64,000 nucleotides of DNA from Dryococelus australis (GCA_029891345.1 CM057003.1:12440709-12504708); one strand, 5' to 3'; shown: positions 43,487-55,763, counted from the stretch's first letter. Notes: a model not told the origin generated them from the sequence alone. Numbers and translations: made by a program.

Positions 43487-46324
43487 TATACCTAGGGACA
43501 CTTGCAGCCGGGAATATTTGCTATAACGTACGCAATTCGAAAACAAATACCTAAGGAAAAAAAAAAGGCAGCAGAATGGGCGGATCAGTATCATTTCCAC
43601 AAACTTTTTCGCCTCTGATTTTACCGCTAAAGAAGAAGAAAAAAGCAAATGATGGATTCACTATCTGCGATTATCATTAGAGAACTGGTAGATATGAGAC
43701 AATTTCATATAAAGTTAATTTATTTTTAGAGTTACCACGGTTGGTCATGCGTGGAGCCGTAGTTGACACTGACTAGACTGGCGACGGTTCGCAACCAATT
43801 TCTGGCGTAATTAAAATCACTATCACCGATGTTTCAGTAACTAATTATATTTAGAACATTGCATCAGGAGCACCACAGTCGCATTTCGTCTGTCTGTGCG
43901 AAATCGTTCAACGTGAAACTCAAACGTGAATTATTTCCGCGGTCGGTAAGCTGGTCTGGTAAACCAGTGCAAAGCGTCATTACAGAATCGCGTGTTCGGT
44001 GAAACTAGCGTGTGCATGTGTGAACATGTTTCTTAAGCTGATCCTGTAGAGAGTTCTTAATCTCAAACTTCAAACTTCACGTCTTGTATGAGAACAACAG
44101 CACATTCAACATTCCGTGCTCGGTTTTTGCCTGCATTTTGTTACATATGAGAAACAGCTCACTGTAAGAAATTATTTGTTAATTTACCATATCAGTGTAT
44201 ACGTAAAGTAACAAAGCGATAACAGTAAAATAGTTTCCCATGCATGCATGGTAACATTCCTACAGTTACTCGGGAAAGAGTCCAATGTGTAGGGAAGTTC
44301 CCAACTTTGAATAGTAGCGATACTAAACATTCACATATTTTCAGCCTAATTCGTATTACCATGCATTGCATACGTTGAAAACTTCCATTACAGTTAAGAA
44401 GTTTACCAGAAATGTTTTTACATTGTATGTTCAAATGTCCATTCCGTAAATCCGATCCTGTCTGTTGTGTTCGTGTCACCACGGTTGCATGGCGATAATG
44501 AGAAAAAAACTGTTGAAAACGTTCGAGAGTGAAAAATAAAAAAAAATATCTTCTACAATTTTTTGAGAATACTATAATATTTTTCGTTGTGATATAAAAT
44601 TACAGACTGAAAAAAAAAAATGGCCGTTGAGGGAAAATTCTTAAAAAAAATTTAGCGATACGAACATTAGGAATTTAAAATTTATGCAAACAAAATGGAA
44701 TAAAATTAATACGGTAGGTTACAGTTATAAATAATTGTCCGTGTTATTAGAATGTTATGAAGAACATTTCTTTGAAGTTTGTTGTGCGTTTCATCGGTAT
44801 TTTAATTTTTACTTTTGAGAAGAAAAAAATAAGTTAAAACAAATATCTTTATTACAGGTAGCCAAAACTTGTATTTCAAACAAATTACATATCATTCCTG
44901 TAGCTTCAATAAACACTAAAACCACGCTTTTCGAAATCTGTACGAATCGAGATTTTAAGTTAAGCCATTCAGACCCAGTGCACACAATTGTGTAGATAAA
45001 GCACATGAATGTTATTTTTGGACGTTACTGTTCATTGTGAGGTTCATTCGCCACTGATCTTCTCTATGAAGAACTGATTCGTGAACCATGTTAAAGGTCT
45101 AGGTTATTATTGGTTCACGTTATTATAAACTAATACATAGCCTACAGCATATTAGTTGTATTAACGAAACAAGTGTTTTGTCGATTTTAAGTACATCATG
45201 GATCATAAAATGTCTTACTTGCAACACATGTACCAGTAAATCAATGGGTTTGAAAGGGTTAAAGTTCTCATATTTACACTTGGAAAACATGAAGAACTTT
45301 AATTCTGAAATTATTTGGTATTTTAATCAGTGAATCGTCGATAGTGTTTCACGAAACTAAAACATCCTCAAAATCTAGAAAACGAAATTTGGTTCTCCAA
45401 CAGCCTTAAGTTATCCCGTTGAAAGTATAAGACTGTTCTCAGAGAATAATGAGAATTTTTCAGGACGTGACTCATGGCAAACTTACTTTTGAACTCATGC
45501 AAGCTATCCTTGGAGTTTTGCGTGCAAAGCAAGACACGAAACAAGATCTTTAAACAGGCCAAAATTGTCCATGCAAGTCCATGAAAATTGCTGCGAACAA
45601 ACGATTATGTGGCCATGTGACCTAATTAATTTCAACCACGTAGGTAAGAAAACACCGTGTTAACTCTGCGACACACAGACACCAGCTGGTGAGACGATAC
45701 CCTCACCTTCGCATTATTTTTTGAAATAAAGATCAGCAGGGATTGGTTTCCACGATGAACACAGGGCTTTATTATTTTGTTGGGTCGTACGTGCGGAGAT
45801 AACAACTATTCAAATGCCATATTTCGTTTTTTGTTTATTTTATTCTGGTGAAGATTTGGCCAACAGTACAAGGCCAACCAGAAAAAAGCACATTATTTCT
45901 GATTAGAAACTGGCAAGGTATGCATAGTACGTAAACAAGCTTCTACAGCGTTTTCTTGTTATGGGAATGGAAAGCACTATATAAGAAAAATATTGCTCCA
46001 ATCATCCAAGATCTAAGCCACAACTTTCGGAAAGAATGCCCACGTGACCAAACATCTTTATTAGATGGCATAAATTGCTTCTCTTCAAGGATCAGTTTGG
46101 TGGAAAATAACCCAAAATTAACTCACGCAATGTGCAAGGAATTGGCGTATGCTAGTTTTTTTCTATATCTGGAGTAAATATCACCTTTCACCGTGCGATA
46201 CTTTCATCAGTTATCAGTGCTCCAGCGATAATGGACCTTTGATACGCAAAAGCTTCTTACTTCCGAGTGGTTAAAGCGAAACTCGCAGAATGTGCGGTTC
46301 CCATGTTAGGGCCTAATATGTACA
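43487..46324. other. Intergenic
   Basis: AT-rich. 43.74-43.81 kb has GAGCCGTAGTTGACAC ... CGACGGTTCGCAACC, a possible tRNA-like SINE head; 46.26-46.31 kb (CCGAGTGGTTAAAGCG) is another weak one. Short open frames show no motif. No gene recognised. Confidence 0.4.
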
Positions 46325-46680
46325 GGCTGTTCAGGGTAAACTGAACACTTTTGAAAGCCTTGATTAAGATCTGTTTGTTTGCACATTGTGTGTTCTTCCA
46401 CCATGTATCATGAACATGGTCACTTTATTCATGCTTCGGTCAAGCGAAACTGTGCAAAATTATTTTAAAAAGTAAATAGTTTACCAATTTGCTTATCTTT
46501 TTTTACACTGAATAGGCGTTAAAAGTACAGAAAGCAAAATAAATATTTACATTCTTACTGAGAAATAATTTCAGTATTCGCAGTGTTTGCCTAACACCTT
46601 TAATTCCACGTCCAGACATGGAACTGCTTTCCCTCCGTAGTTATATCCTCTCCATGGTAAAGTGAGCACTTTTGAGGCCC
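46325..46680. mobile_element. MITE family A, long form, abnormal right end
   Basis: Left end GGCTGTTCAGGGTAAACTGA and interior as in 25939-26318. The right side instead carries ATGGTAAAGTGAGCACTTTT in the same orientation as a left end, not inverted. Confidence 0.7.
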
Positions 46681-46699
46681 TAGTTACTCTTTCCTTTCA

Positions 46700-46785
46700 G
46701 CCATGTTTTTCATCCTTTAACCACATGCGAAAGTCCCGGGTGACCCCAGCGGGAATTGGACCCGGATCGCCGATCAACAACTGAG
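46700..46785 (-). mobile_element. SINE family S1 fragment
   Basis: GCGGGAATTGGACCCGGATC and CACATGCGAAAGTCCCGGG; only the tRNA-proximal part remains. Confidence 0.6.
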
Positions 46786-47730
46786 GTTCCTTGCTCTTCC
46801 TGAAAACAGTATACAGTGAGGGGGTGTGATTATTTAGTTGTGAGACTATGGCATTCCTCGTAGCACAAATTATTTTCCGGCACCAGAAGGTGCTCACTGG
46901 AAACACATTTCTGAGGCCGTCGTTAAGATTATTTTGCCCGACAGAGAAGTCGTTGGTTTAAATTCTCCTGGTGGTTTGCATTTCCAGCATCTATCGCAGT
47001 TTTTACCCTGGCACTGCAAACCAAAGCTCTATTAATATGAACTGCAATAAGGCCTACGTTTAGTTGCTGGTGCCATCTAAATTATTTGCTAAACGTTGAA
47101 AGAAAAATCAACAAAACTGATTGTGGTCATGTCTGTGATGGTTTCTGTATTCATAAATATTGTTCCTACAGCCTAGCACTCTGCTTCTACTACAAAAGAG
47201 ATACTACCTTCAAAAGAACCACTTCAGCACTATTACTATAACAAGGTAGCGGAAAATTTAATCAGTCGCTAGATAAGGCTAGGTGTGTTTATATGTGCTT
47301 AAAGATAGAAATTCCAGATCCTGAATACTTCGCGCAATATGTTTAGTCGTAGGAATCGTGGTGTGTTAATCAGTGTCTGCTTAGTACTTAATAATTGAGT
47401 TTTCCAGGTTTAGTGTCTGTAGCCATCCTTTTCAGTAGCTGTTATATGTTGTCTTCGATTAAGCGAATAGAGTAATTTACATATATTTATTTACTTAATG
47501 TCTTGGTTTCCCTTGTCATTACTGACTTCATTACTTCTGAGAAATTCCGTGGCCTTTTATTTGCATACTTGTTGTAAGTAGCTAACCTTGGCTTTCTTTT
47601 GCGTCTGAGTGTAATAAATCATACAGAAGTTCGGTTGCTGCTAACTTGAAAACCTGAAACTTGATTCCAAGAGAGCCAGACATTTCGCGGATTTATTTGG
47701 CAACAAGCTAATCTCCATCTTTTGTGGACT
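46786..47730. other. Intergenic with a tRNA-like relic
   Basis: 46911-46972 (GAGGCCGTCGTTAAGATTAT ... GTTGGTTTAAATTC) has degenerate A/B-box spacing. No gene recognised. Confidence 0.4.
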
Positions 47731-47966
47731 CGTGTGAGTGGAGAGATTTGGTTGGCTCTTAACATGAGGGTGAAGTGAGGTGAGTATGGAGCAGCGCCGG
47801 AATGAAGAGAGGGGGGAAAAGGGAGATCCCCGAGAAAACCCGCCGACCAGCGGCATTGTCCGGCACGATTCCCACATGCGAAATTCCGGGAGCAACTCCG
47901 CCGGGAATCAAACCCGGTTCGCCCAGGTGGGAGGCAAGTAATCAAACCACTACACCACTGCGGCCC
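47731..47966 (-). mobile_element. SINE family S1, best-preserved copy
   Basis: On minus: GGGCCGCAGTGGTGTAGTGG head, B box GGGTTTGATTCCC, body GGGATCTCCC, and 3' TTAAGAGCCAACCAAATCTC with a short CACT-type tail. About 236 bp. Confidence 0.88.
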
Positions 47967-48611
47967 AAAATAAAGCTAAGTGTACAAGTGTTTTAAGTCT
48001 ATGTTATCCTGGAATTTTCGAGTCTCTATTGATTACTGGTCACCCGTTTCCACATAAGATTTACTTTCGTTATTTGCCATGTGATTTCGTAACCTGTTAA
48101 ATGTCACAGAATTATATGTTAGTTTCGCATACATTTTACCTCCACTCGCCATACACGCCGTGGAGAAATATGAACCAATGCATACATTCAGCATTCGAGT
48201 GGCTTAATTCCGTGTGGGCCAACCGAACAGAAGCTCTTGCTAGGGCAGCAACTGAACAAATGACATCTGCTCGTTTAAACAAGATTATTGTGAAATCTAT
48301 CCTGGTGCCATGTTCTAACTCGAAATGATAGGTTCTCTAACGATAAGTGAACTGTTCCGTTGTTACTGGTTTTTAATGTGACTTTTCCAGCTTTTCAACC
48401 AGTGCAAAGATAGCTATCCCTTCCCCATCCCACTTTTCAAAATCAAGAACGTAAAATAGCAGTTGTTACACTCTAAAATCGAAACACCTAAAATTGCTCC
48501 AAATCAATGAATTTAACTATAAGAGATCTGTTAGGACTGCTCCACTTTAAATAAGAAGATTTGAACTGATATTTCTATAGCCTTTTTATTTTACAAGACT
48601 AGCCATAGGTA
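47967..48611. other. Intergenic, nothing recognised
   Basis: Ordinary AT-rich DNA with no repeat match. Confidence 0.5.
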
Positions 48612-48892
48612 CGGATAGGAAAATTTCGTGAATTCGTTTCAGGACAAGATAGACGTCAAACACTGAAGTCACCTTTGCAATTGGATCACAGTTTATTAGA
48701 CACGCCTTGGACTACTCCGAACCAATAGCAGACTTGCAAGGAAACAAATAGCGAACACCATACTGCGAGGCGTGAGGTAACACTGGCTACTCTGTGGGGA
48801 AGCAGCCAATGAACAAACATCTGAGGATCATTATACACAGGACCGTGGAGTCTAGCCTACGGATCACTGAACTCGCGGAATTTTCCTATCCC
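48612..48892. mobile_element. MITE family B, long form
   Basis: CGGATAGGAAAATTTCGTGA ... TCGCGGAATTTTCCTATCCC, flanked by TA and, more widely, by the 12-bp direct repeat CTAGCCATAGGT (48599-48610 and, overlapping the element end by one base, 48892-48903). Interior has CCAATAG and GCAGCCAATGA. 281 bp. Confidence 0.85.
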
Positions 48893-49433
48893 TAGCCATA
48901 GGTTGAACCACGTATGTATGACTTTCCTCCCCTGCAACTGCACCATTTCTGGGAAATGCAGGGATATAAGTATCCCTTGCTTTTACTTATTTACCTTGTA
49001 TTTTTATTTTGGCCTATGGCTTCCTGTTGTCGGACCACATTTATTTTTACGTTTTATTTTTTTGCATTTACATGCAACTCCCACGTAAGTGGCTGGTCAT
49101 ATCTATTTATTTGTACTCTTTGGTGGTTGTCCTCGGTGCCCGAAGCGTGGGAATGGCTCGGTTGACCTGACACCCGCCACCCCCCCCCCCCCCACACTCG
49201 CACACACATCCAAGGGGATTATAATTCTTGTATTCACTAATGAAAAAAATTCTCCTGATTCCTAGTGAATTGCACTGGCCTAGCAGAAAAAAAAATCCCT
49301 CAGTTGATCACATTGATTCGCCAGTATATAACAACTCATTTATCATTTACTCAGATTTAGAGCGTAGATTATCGTTAGATTATATTTGATTACTCATAAA
49401 ATTCGTTTTATCATAAACGGAAATCGCTAGAAT
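48893..49433. other. Intergenic
   Basis: Poly-C run at about 49.17-49.19 kb. No gene recognised. Confidence 0.5.
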
Positions 49434-49622
49434 TGTAATTGTAATTGTAAAGGGCTTTTTAACGTCCCCCGGTTTTATGCTTGAAAGCTTAGCAGGGGAC
49501 GGCTTGCAGACTATCTTATAACCTAACTTAAACTAACACCCATACCTTACCCGGGATTCGAACACAGCGCCACCTGCACCCCAGATAGGTGGCGCACCAA
49601 CCGACTGCGATACTATAGGTCG
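49434..49622 (-). mobile_element. SINE family S3
   Basis: Second copy of the 10.65-kb SINE. In minus orientation: GCAGTCGGTTGGTGCGCCAC head, B box TGTTCGAATCCCGGG, and an (ATTGTA)n-type tail, read on plus as ATTGTAATTGTAATTGTAAA. Confidence 0.85.
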
Positions 49623-50867
49623 GCGGAAATTGCTATAAAAAAATTAAACATCAGTGTCTTTGTTTAATGTTTAGCAGACTCGTGGGACGCGCCGTCGCCT
49701 AGGTGGGCTGGGCTATGTTCAGCAGCTGAACGATGGAAAGTGATGTCAAGTGCGTGAGCGGTATCCAGGTCAAGCTTTCTCCCGGCGGCAGGTAGACGAG
49801 CAAGGGGCTGTCTGTCTTCTTGAATCTTCACCGCGGGAAGGCTCCATGTGGACCGCCACCTGCTGACGTCAATGAGACCTCAGAGAAAAAGACTGGCCCC
49901 CCCCCCCCCCCCCAACGTTATTCTCCTCCGTCATTCCGTCTACCTGGGAGACGCCTCTCTACGTGAAACCCTCTCCTCGCGGAGCTGCAGCAACGGTACA
50001 GCCGGATCTTCGCCCCGTAGTGAGAGCGGCAAGGGTCTGCAAGGTCGTCCTTCATGCCTGCACAGCGCATCCTCCCGCCCGTGACGACACGAGGCGTTAC
50101 GTGCTGAACCACGTGACTCGTGCGGCGGACTGCGCATGCGCCACTCAACGCTGCGATGCGATTTTGCTGCACAGTCACGTGTGTTTCTCGCACGGTATAA
50201 AGTTCCAAATCGGTTCTTGGCCCTGCTGGCCACGACAAATTAAGTCGTCGACGGCTCTGAAGAATGCAGGCGCCATGTCACAGTTAACTCGACATAACTC
50301 GGTTCAATTCAGGCGACGTCGTATGAGAAGAGACACGTAAACTTCAATGACGCGTGGTATAGAATTCAGTCATACGTACACTCATGCAACTATTAACTGC
50401 TATAATTAGCTGCTTGCTATCAGAGTAGAAAGTAATATTTGGTCTAGCATTTTATTGAATTCTTATTATTGGCTTAGGGTTTTTCAGGATGTGTCAAAAT
50501 AATACGTGCCCCAATCGCGGAAACAACACACGTTCAGCGGTTTTATATTTAATTGTTTATTTAAACTTCATTTATATTGGCGAAGTTAAGGCTGCAATGC
50601 CCTCTCTTACACTGAACCAGGTCTGATATAGTGTACACATACGTAAACATAATGAAAACAAGAAAAAATACTTACATTAACACGAGGCGAAAGAGAAATA
50701 TGATAGCTCAAATAGTATTAAAGTTGAAAATGATCAGTGGTTTCATATTATGTACAGTGGTTTCATATTATGCACAGCAGGTACATATCTTGAGCAGGAC
50801 TAGATCCAAGGTTGTCCGGAAATGAATCCGCGGATTCAGTACAGAGTAAACAATAATACCTAGGTGA
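49623..50867. other. Intergenic with a CpG-rich patch
   Basis: 49.68-50.34 kb is GC/CpG-rich with overlapping open frames on both strands, C-homopolymer at 49.90 kb, and TGCGCATGCGCC at 50131 (NRF-1-like). No coding motif recognised; could be a promoter-like island or an old repeat. Confidence 0.4.
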
Positions 50868-50980
50868 AATAGCCACTTATTTCGCGAATTCTTATCGCAC
50901 GCGCCATAAAAATGGTGTCGCTAGCCACCAAGATGTCGGAATATCGTCCGCCAATCAGTGCCTGGTGACTTACTTGCCAG

Positions 50981-51316
50981 TAGTGACGGGATACTCGCAT
51001 AAGTTTGTAATTCGAATGAATCGATTACGATTATTGTTTTAATAGAATAAATAATCTGTAAAAATAATCGATTGTCTTGTTCTAATCCATATATGAGAAT
51101 TGAAATTTTTCGGTTTATTTTTAATGATTTCTGCTATTTTAAAAATTTTTTGTAATATATTTGCAATAAATGTGAAACATGTAAGTATCTGCAATGTTTT
51201 GTTTTGGTTAAACAGCTGAAAATCGTGAATAATTGTTGAATTGTTTTTAAATAATCAATCGATTATATGCAAAAATGTAACTATCGATTATTCTACAAAC
51301 GATTATCCTATCACTA
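50981..51316. mobile_element. hAT-like MITE with 8-bp TSD
   Basis: Ends TAGTGACGGGATACTCG and the inverted TAGTGATAGGATAATCG; interior rich in ATCGATTA. CTTGCCAG is duplicated at 50973-50980 and 51872-51879; the right copy is displaced by the next element. 336 bp. Confidence 0.8.
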
Positions 51317-51867
51317 GCTGTGTCCAAAAGACTACGAGAACATTATTTAGGTTAGTAAATCAACCACGTGACCAAGTCTAGCCCCTAAATATTTGGGGAT
51401 TTAAGGTTGAGATTTACTGAGGTGAAGTAGCACACTAAATCTCCAAATAGCGGATTTACTGTCCTTGAAACGCTGCGAAATACATGCACGTGAAAAATGG
51501 AAAATCAGGGATCTATATGATGACATTTTTAAATAAAGTTCGTATGTTGTATTAGGATTGCCAAAAAAAAATTGGCGATCAATTTTTATTTGAAATGGAA
51601 TGCTAATTGCAAGGAGCGAAGAAATAACGAGAAGGTTGATATCGGCTCGAAAGACATATTATCAGTTATTCACAAAACAACAGGGTTACGTGAAAAATGC
51701 TTGGGAGTAAGTTATTTATCGATAGGGTGACAAACAAAATAACGTCGAAACTCCACAAGCCTGTAGTTTCCAACTTTGTCCCATGTAGCGTTCTTACAAG
51801 CCGTTCGAAACCCTCCACCCTAAATTCCTAAACCCTTATTCCCTAAACTGGCCATTCGGACACGGCA
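51317..51867. mobile_element. PIF-like element inserted at the edge of the hAT-like MITE
   Basis: Ends GCTGTGTCCAAAAG and the inverted TGCCGTGTCCGAATGGCC. ACTA (51313-51316 and 51868-51871) gives a 3-4 bp target duplication. 551 bp, no transposase. Removing it restores CACTA|CTTGCCAG. Confidence 0.75.
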
Positions 51868-52050
51868 ACTACTTGCCAGACAGTAGCCAAGCCGACAGGG
51901 TATATTCCGCAGTACGCGGTAGCCAAACACGAGGCCACATCCTCGTACTACAGATCAGAGAATGAGTACCCCCACATGAAAGGAACCACCACGCCATTTC
52001 GTATCCAGGTATTTATCTACTCTGTGCTTCAGATGTCTGCGTGCAATGTC

Positions 52051-52643
52051 GACAGGTATTAATATCAGACAGAAAACTGAAAACTGAGCAGCCATAACTG
52101 GAGTCTATGGAACGGCGATGTCACGGATACTGTGCATGAACGTTTACACACATCATTGTTCAACACTGTATCCCAACATAACAGGACCAACTTAACCCGT
52201 CCAGTCACTCTGTCCACGATCCTAGACACGTTGCATACGAAGGGTATTTATAGCCAGTACTGTGCACAGCGAGGAAACAGTACCCGATGTATTAAGAGTC
52301 TTCTGACGGTTAACGTGATTTGAGAAAGATACCACCCCTCTCGTTTATGAATGGATGATGGTAGCGTCTATATAATAACGCAGCACGTTGTTGACTGCTT
52401 GTAAAATGGACAGCAGACACAAGTACAATCAACACAAAAATATTTACCCCATTGCAACACTTCTGCTCACAAATTAATGCGTGACTGAATGGGTTAACTA
52501 ACTTAGGATATTTATCTATACAGTTTGAACAGACCTCGCCTGAATCCACATAAAATAATGGAAATATTTATAATAATACAATACTGTATTAACAATTTAT
52601 TATATTTTTCTTTAAGTATAGTTGGAAACGTCACTTATGTCTA
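52051..52643. other. Intergenic, nothing recognised
   Basis: No repeat match or coding motif. Confidence 0.5.
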
Positions 52644-52920
52644 GGAATAGGAAAAATTCGCGAATTCATTTCAGGACAAGATAAGACGTCAAACGCGTGT
52701 ACACTGACGTCACATTTGCAATTGGCGACCTCGTAGTGTGACGTCGGCCAGTGGGGACCAGCGAAGGGAGGAGTAATTCAGAGAAGGGCAGTGATTGGCT
52801 GACTGGTTTAAGGAAGTTTTGAAGACGCACAGCTTAGGAATCAGGGGACTCGTGTGTCTTGGGGCCCATGAAGGCATCTTAACGGTCGGGCAAAGGAATA
52901 TGTTGTAAACACTATAGGTA
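52644..52920. mobile_element. MITE family B, right end lost
   Basis: TA|GGAATAGGAAAAATTCGCGA then ACAAGATAAGACGTCAAACG. The right TIR is absent before the next element starts. Confidence 0.65.
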
Positions 52921-53179
52921 GGGGTAGTGAAATTTCGCGAAAAGATTTCAAGGCAAGTTATATTTCAAAACACTGTAGGGCCGTTTACAAGTGTTAGCTG
53001 TTTCCACACGAATCACGTACGAGCCGTGCCGATGTTGCCGAATTCTGAGTGGCCCGGTCAAATACGAAAACGCCTTCCCAAGCAGAGAGCAACCAATGGC
53101 AATAGGCAAACTGGTGTTGGGTGATGGGGTGTTGAAGTTTATCCTGTACTCAAATTATTTCGCGAAATATCACTAGCTC
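52921..53179. mobile_element. MITE, family B-like
   Basis: TA|GGGGTAGTGAAATTTCGCGA ... TTTCGCGAAATATCACTAGC + TC|TA. 259 bp, intact TA duplication. Subterminal AAGATTTCAAGGCAAG links it to 28158-28448. Confidence 0.85.
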
Positions 53180-53658
53180 TAACTATATGGATACATAACG
53201 GATCCACGTACTACACTAGGGTCATTAGGACTTCGTACAACATATTGTTGTCGGTCCAGGAGGTAAACCATCCCGAGACGTGACTAAGGAAGCGAGCGTT
53301 AACTTTGGGAAGTGCTGATCGTAGCCGGATCCTGAGACGTGAAAAAAAAACTGCAGGCGTTGGCTGTAATCGGACAGAGCAATTCCTCATCTCGTACGGT
53401 AACAGCCGGCCTTGCGTTTCGCTGTGGCGGTACGCGGAAATAAAGGAGGAAACGTTCTTCATTTATTCGAGGTCATAATCCTCATAATCTCCTGCAAGCA
53501 GCTGAGGATTGCATCAAAAAAATATCTGACGAAGCACGGAGCTCGCACATTTCAAACGAACCCACGGCAGTGCGTGAATAAGTTGGTAGGCTTCACGTGC
53601 TCGTGCGCAGTGGCAATGAGGGCGGCTGTCGACGGGCGTTCTATTTACTGTATAACAA
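53180..53658. other. Intergenic, nothing recognised
   Basis: Mixed composition; open frames on both strands overlap without motifs. Confidence 0.45.
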
Positions 53659-53886
53659 GAGACTTGAAAAATTCGCGAGTTCGATGACCTGTAGGATAGA
53701 CTCCACAGTCTTACGTACAAATATGCTGCACATTTGTTGTTTGCTGTCACAGTGGAAGACGACGATTGGGTCAGCGTTGTCCAGGAGGTGTCAAACACCG
53801 TGTGGACCAATAACTAAAGTTATATGAACACGCGTGTTTTGAATTCTAGCTTGTCTCAAAATGAATCCGCGAATTCTTCAGGTCTC
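53659..53886. mobile_element. MITE family B, short form
   Basis: Inverted relative to 27735-27959: GAGACTTGAAAAATTCGCGA ... GCGAATTCTTCAGGTCTC|TA. 228 bp; the left TA is mutated to AA. Confidence 0.85.
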
Positions 53887-53924
53887 TAACTATAACCGCC
53901 CCGCCGCGGTAGTTTCGCATCTGC

Positions 53925-54060
53925 GTATAGTCTATTCTCGGTATATTCACGTTTTTTTTAATCAAACCTTTGAAAAATCACCCCCTATATGAGACGTGAT
54001 TCGTTGTCTCCTAAAAACGTCATGCATAGAGACATGCGAAATGCGAAATTCACGTTATCA
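53925..54060 (+). repeat. Family C fragment
   Basis: TAATCAAACCTTTGAAAAAT and preceding GTATAGTCTATTC as in 42.05 kb. Confidence 0.65.
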
Positions 54061-54107
54061 TTTGGGGTCTCGTTAAACTTCAAAAGCCTGTACCTTTGCA
54101 ATATATA

Positions 54108-54386
54108 GGGATACGAAAATTTCGCGAGTTCAATGACATGTAGGCTAGACTCCACAGACCTATGTACACTAGAGCCTTAGATGTTTGTTCATTGGCTGCT
54201 GACCCTGTGTTACCTCAGACCTGGCAGTATGAGATTAGCTACTTGTTTCCTTGCAAGCTCGCTATTGGCTCAGAGGCGTTTAGAGCTTGTATAATGAACT
54301 GTGATCCAATTACAAAGGTAACTTTACTGTATATGTGTTTGACGTCTCTCTTGTCCCGAAATGAGTTCGTGAAATTTTCCTATCCC
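54108..54386. mobile_element. MITE family B, long form
   Basis: TA|GGGATACGAAAATTTCGCGA ... GAAATTTTCCTATCCC|TA. 279 bp. Interior is the inverse of 48612-48892, with CATTGGCTG and TATTGGCTC. A following fragment (54398-54560) with CCAATAGATG and CAGCCAATAGA is a second, partial copy. Confidence 0.88.
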
Positions 54387-54599
54387 TAGCAATAAGTTTG
54401 TCATCGGAACATACTTTATTTGACACGCCCTGGGTAACTCTGCGCCAATAGATGAACGCATCAAAATTCTGTGCACCAATAATAATCAGTTCAGTCAGAA
54501 CGGGCGTGACTTCACACTTATGTAGCAGCCAATAGAGAAACGCCATCGGCTATAGTGCATACAGTACTGTGGATATCAGTAAATTAATAACACAAATTT

Positions 54600-55222
54600 T
54601 TTTATATATCCCCAGTCATGCACAAGTGTTTTATACTAATGTTAATATAAAAGTAAATTATTTTTTATTTTATTAAATTTTACTTATATTTTATTTATAA
54701 ACTATAACATTAAATTTGTAACTAACCCCTTAATGTACACTTTCTTTTTCGTTTCAGGTGTTGCAAAAGAAGACATTTATGGCGTGGTATGTAGTAACGA
54801 ATTTATTATAACTGGAGCGTTTGAACCAATCGAAACGGGTTCAATAAACCAACACTACAAGAAGCAACCAATTATAAAAGTGTCAACAGTAGCAAATAGT
54901 TTTCCCAGGTAAAGGTAAAGGCGGCGTTCGTATTGGTGCTGGATTCTGGGCTTGCACAGCACCGGAGGACCACGACGTCTGCAACATGTCAGGCGTGAAC
55001 GAGTATACTCCGGATTATATCTCAAATGGTTAATGTGAACAAAAGCAAAGCGAAATTAGTTGTGTTGGTAATGCCTAATAGTAAGAAATAGTTCTCATGG
55101 AAAGTACGAATGCGGTGCGTCGTCCCTTTGATGTAGTTTTCAATATTCGGATAAGCTTTGTTTGCGTGTGGCGGAGGGATATTCTGGAAGTAGATCCGAA
55201 GCAGAGACTCGGAAAAGTTGTA
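54600..55222 (+). repeat. Family C repeat, doubly interrupted
   Basis: Pieces at 54.60-54.73 kb (AAGTGTTTTATACTAATGTT) and 55.05-55.22 kb (GCGGTGCGTCGTCCCTTTG, GTGTGGCGGAGGGATATTCT) match 63.66-63.93 kb. About 0.3 kb of unassigned sequence sits between, and the element at 55223 follows. Confidence 0.7.
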
Positions 55223-55763
55223 CACTCTAAATCTGAATCAGTGAGAATTTCACTGTTTCAATCAGTCAAACGTATCTGAATGATACAACAGTCACTTCAG
55301 TGAATTTAACTGATGAACCAGTGGGAAAAATGCCATATTTCCTTCACTGATTGATTCAGTGACATTTCCCACTGATTCGTCAGTTATTTTTTCCACTGTT
55401 TTCTCGGTGGTTTATTTTTTGACTGATGGACCAGTGAAACAACATCTGAGCAACTTGCTCGGTCTCTAATTATTTTTTAATGATGTATCAGAGAAACTGC
55501 GGGTAAAAATGGCCGTCGAACAACGCTTATCTGCATACATTCAATAGAAGCACGTCACAAATTCAATCAGTGAAATTTCTTCACTGAATTAATCAGTGGC
55601 TCCCCACTGATTCTAAGTGGAGACATTTTCAATGATTAGAGTAGTAGAATTTCACTTAGAAACAGTGGTCTCCCGCTGATTCTAAGTGGAGACATTTTCA
55701 ATGATTAGAGTAGTCGAATTTCACTGCGAATCAGTGGTCTCCCGCTGATTCGAATTTTAGAGT

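Larger units (their letters stand above)
50868..52050 (+). mobile_element. Repeat family E copy, interrupted twice
   Basis: Left part to 50980 (GCCAATCAGTGCCTGGTGAC) and right part from 51880 (ACAGTAGCC ... CCACGCCATTTCGTATCC ... TTTATCTACTCTGTGC) match 34541-34850 in order. About 0.9 kb of two other elements lies between. Confidence 0.75.

Noticed and set aside
45956-46177. 73-codon frame as a small gene
   Set aside because: No motif, no conserved neighbours, no splice evidence; length is expected by chance.
49918-50340. Overlapping open frames of about 100-125 codons in a CpG-rich patch
   Set aside because: Open on both strands in several frames, as expected from high GC; arginine/proline/alanine-rich and motif-free.
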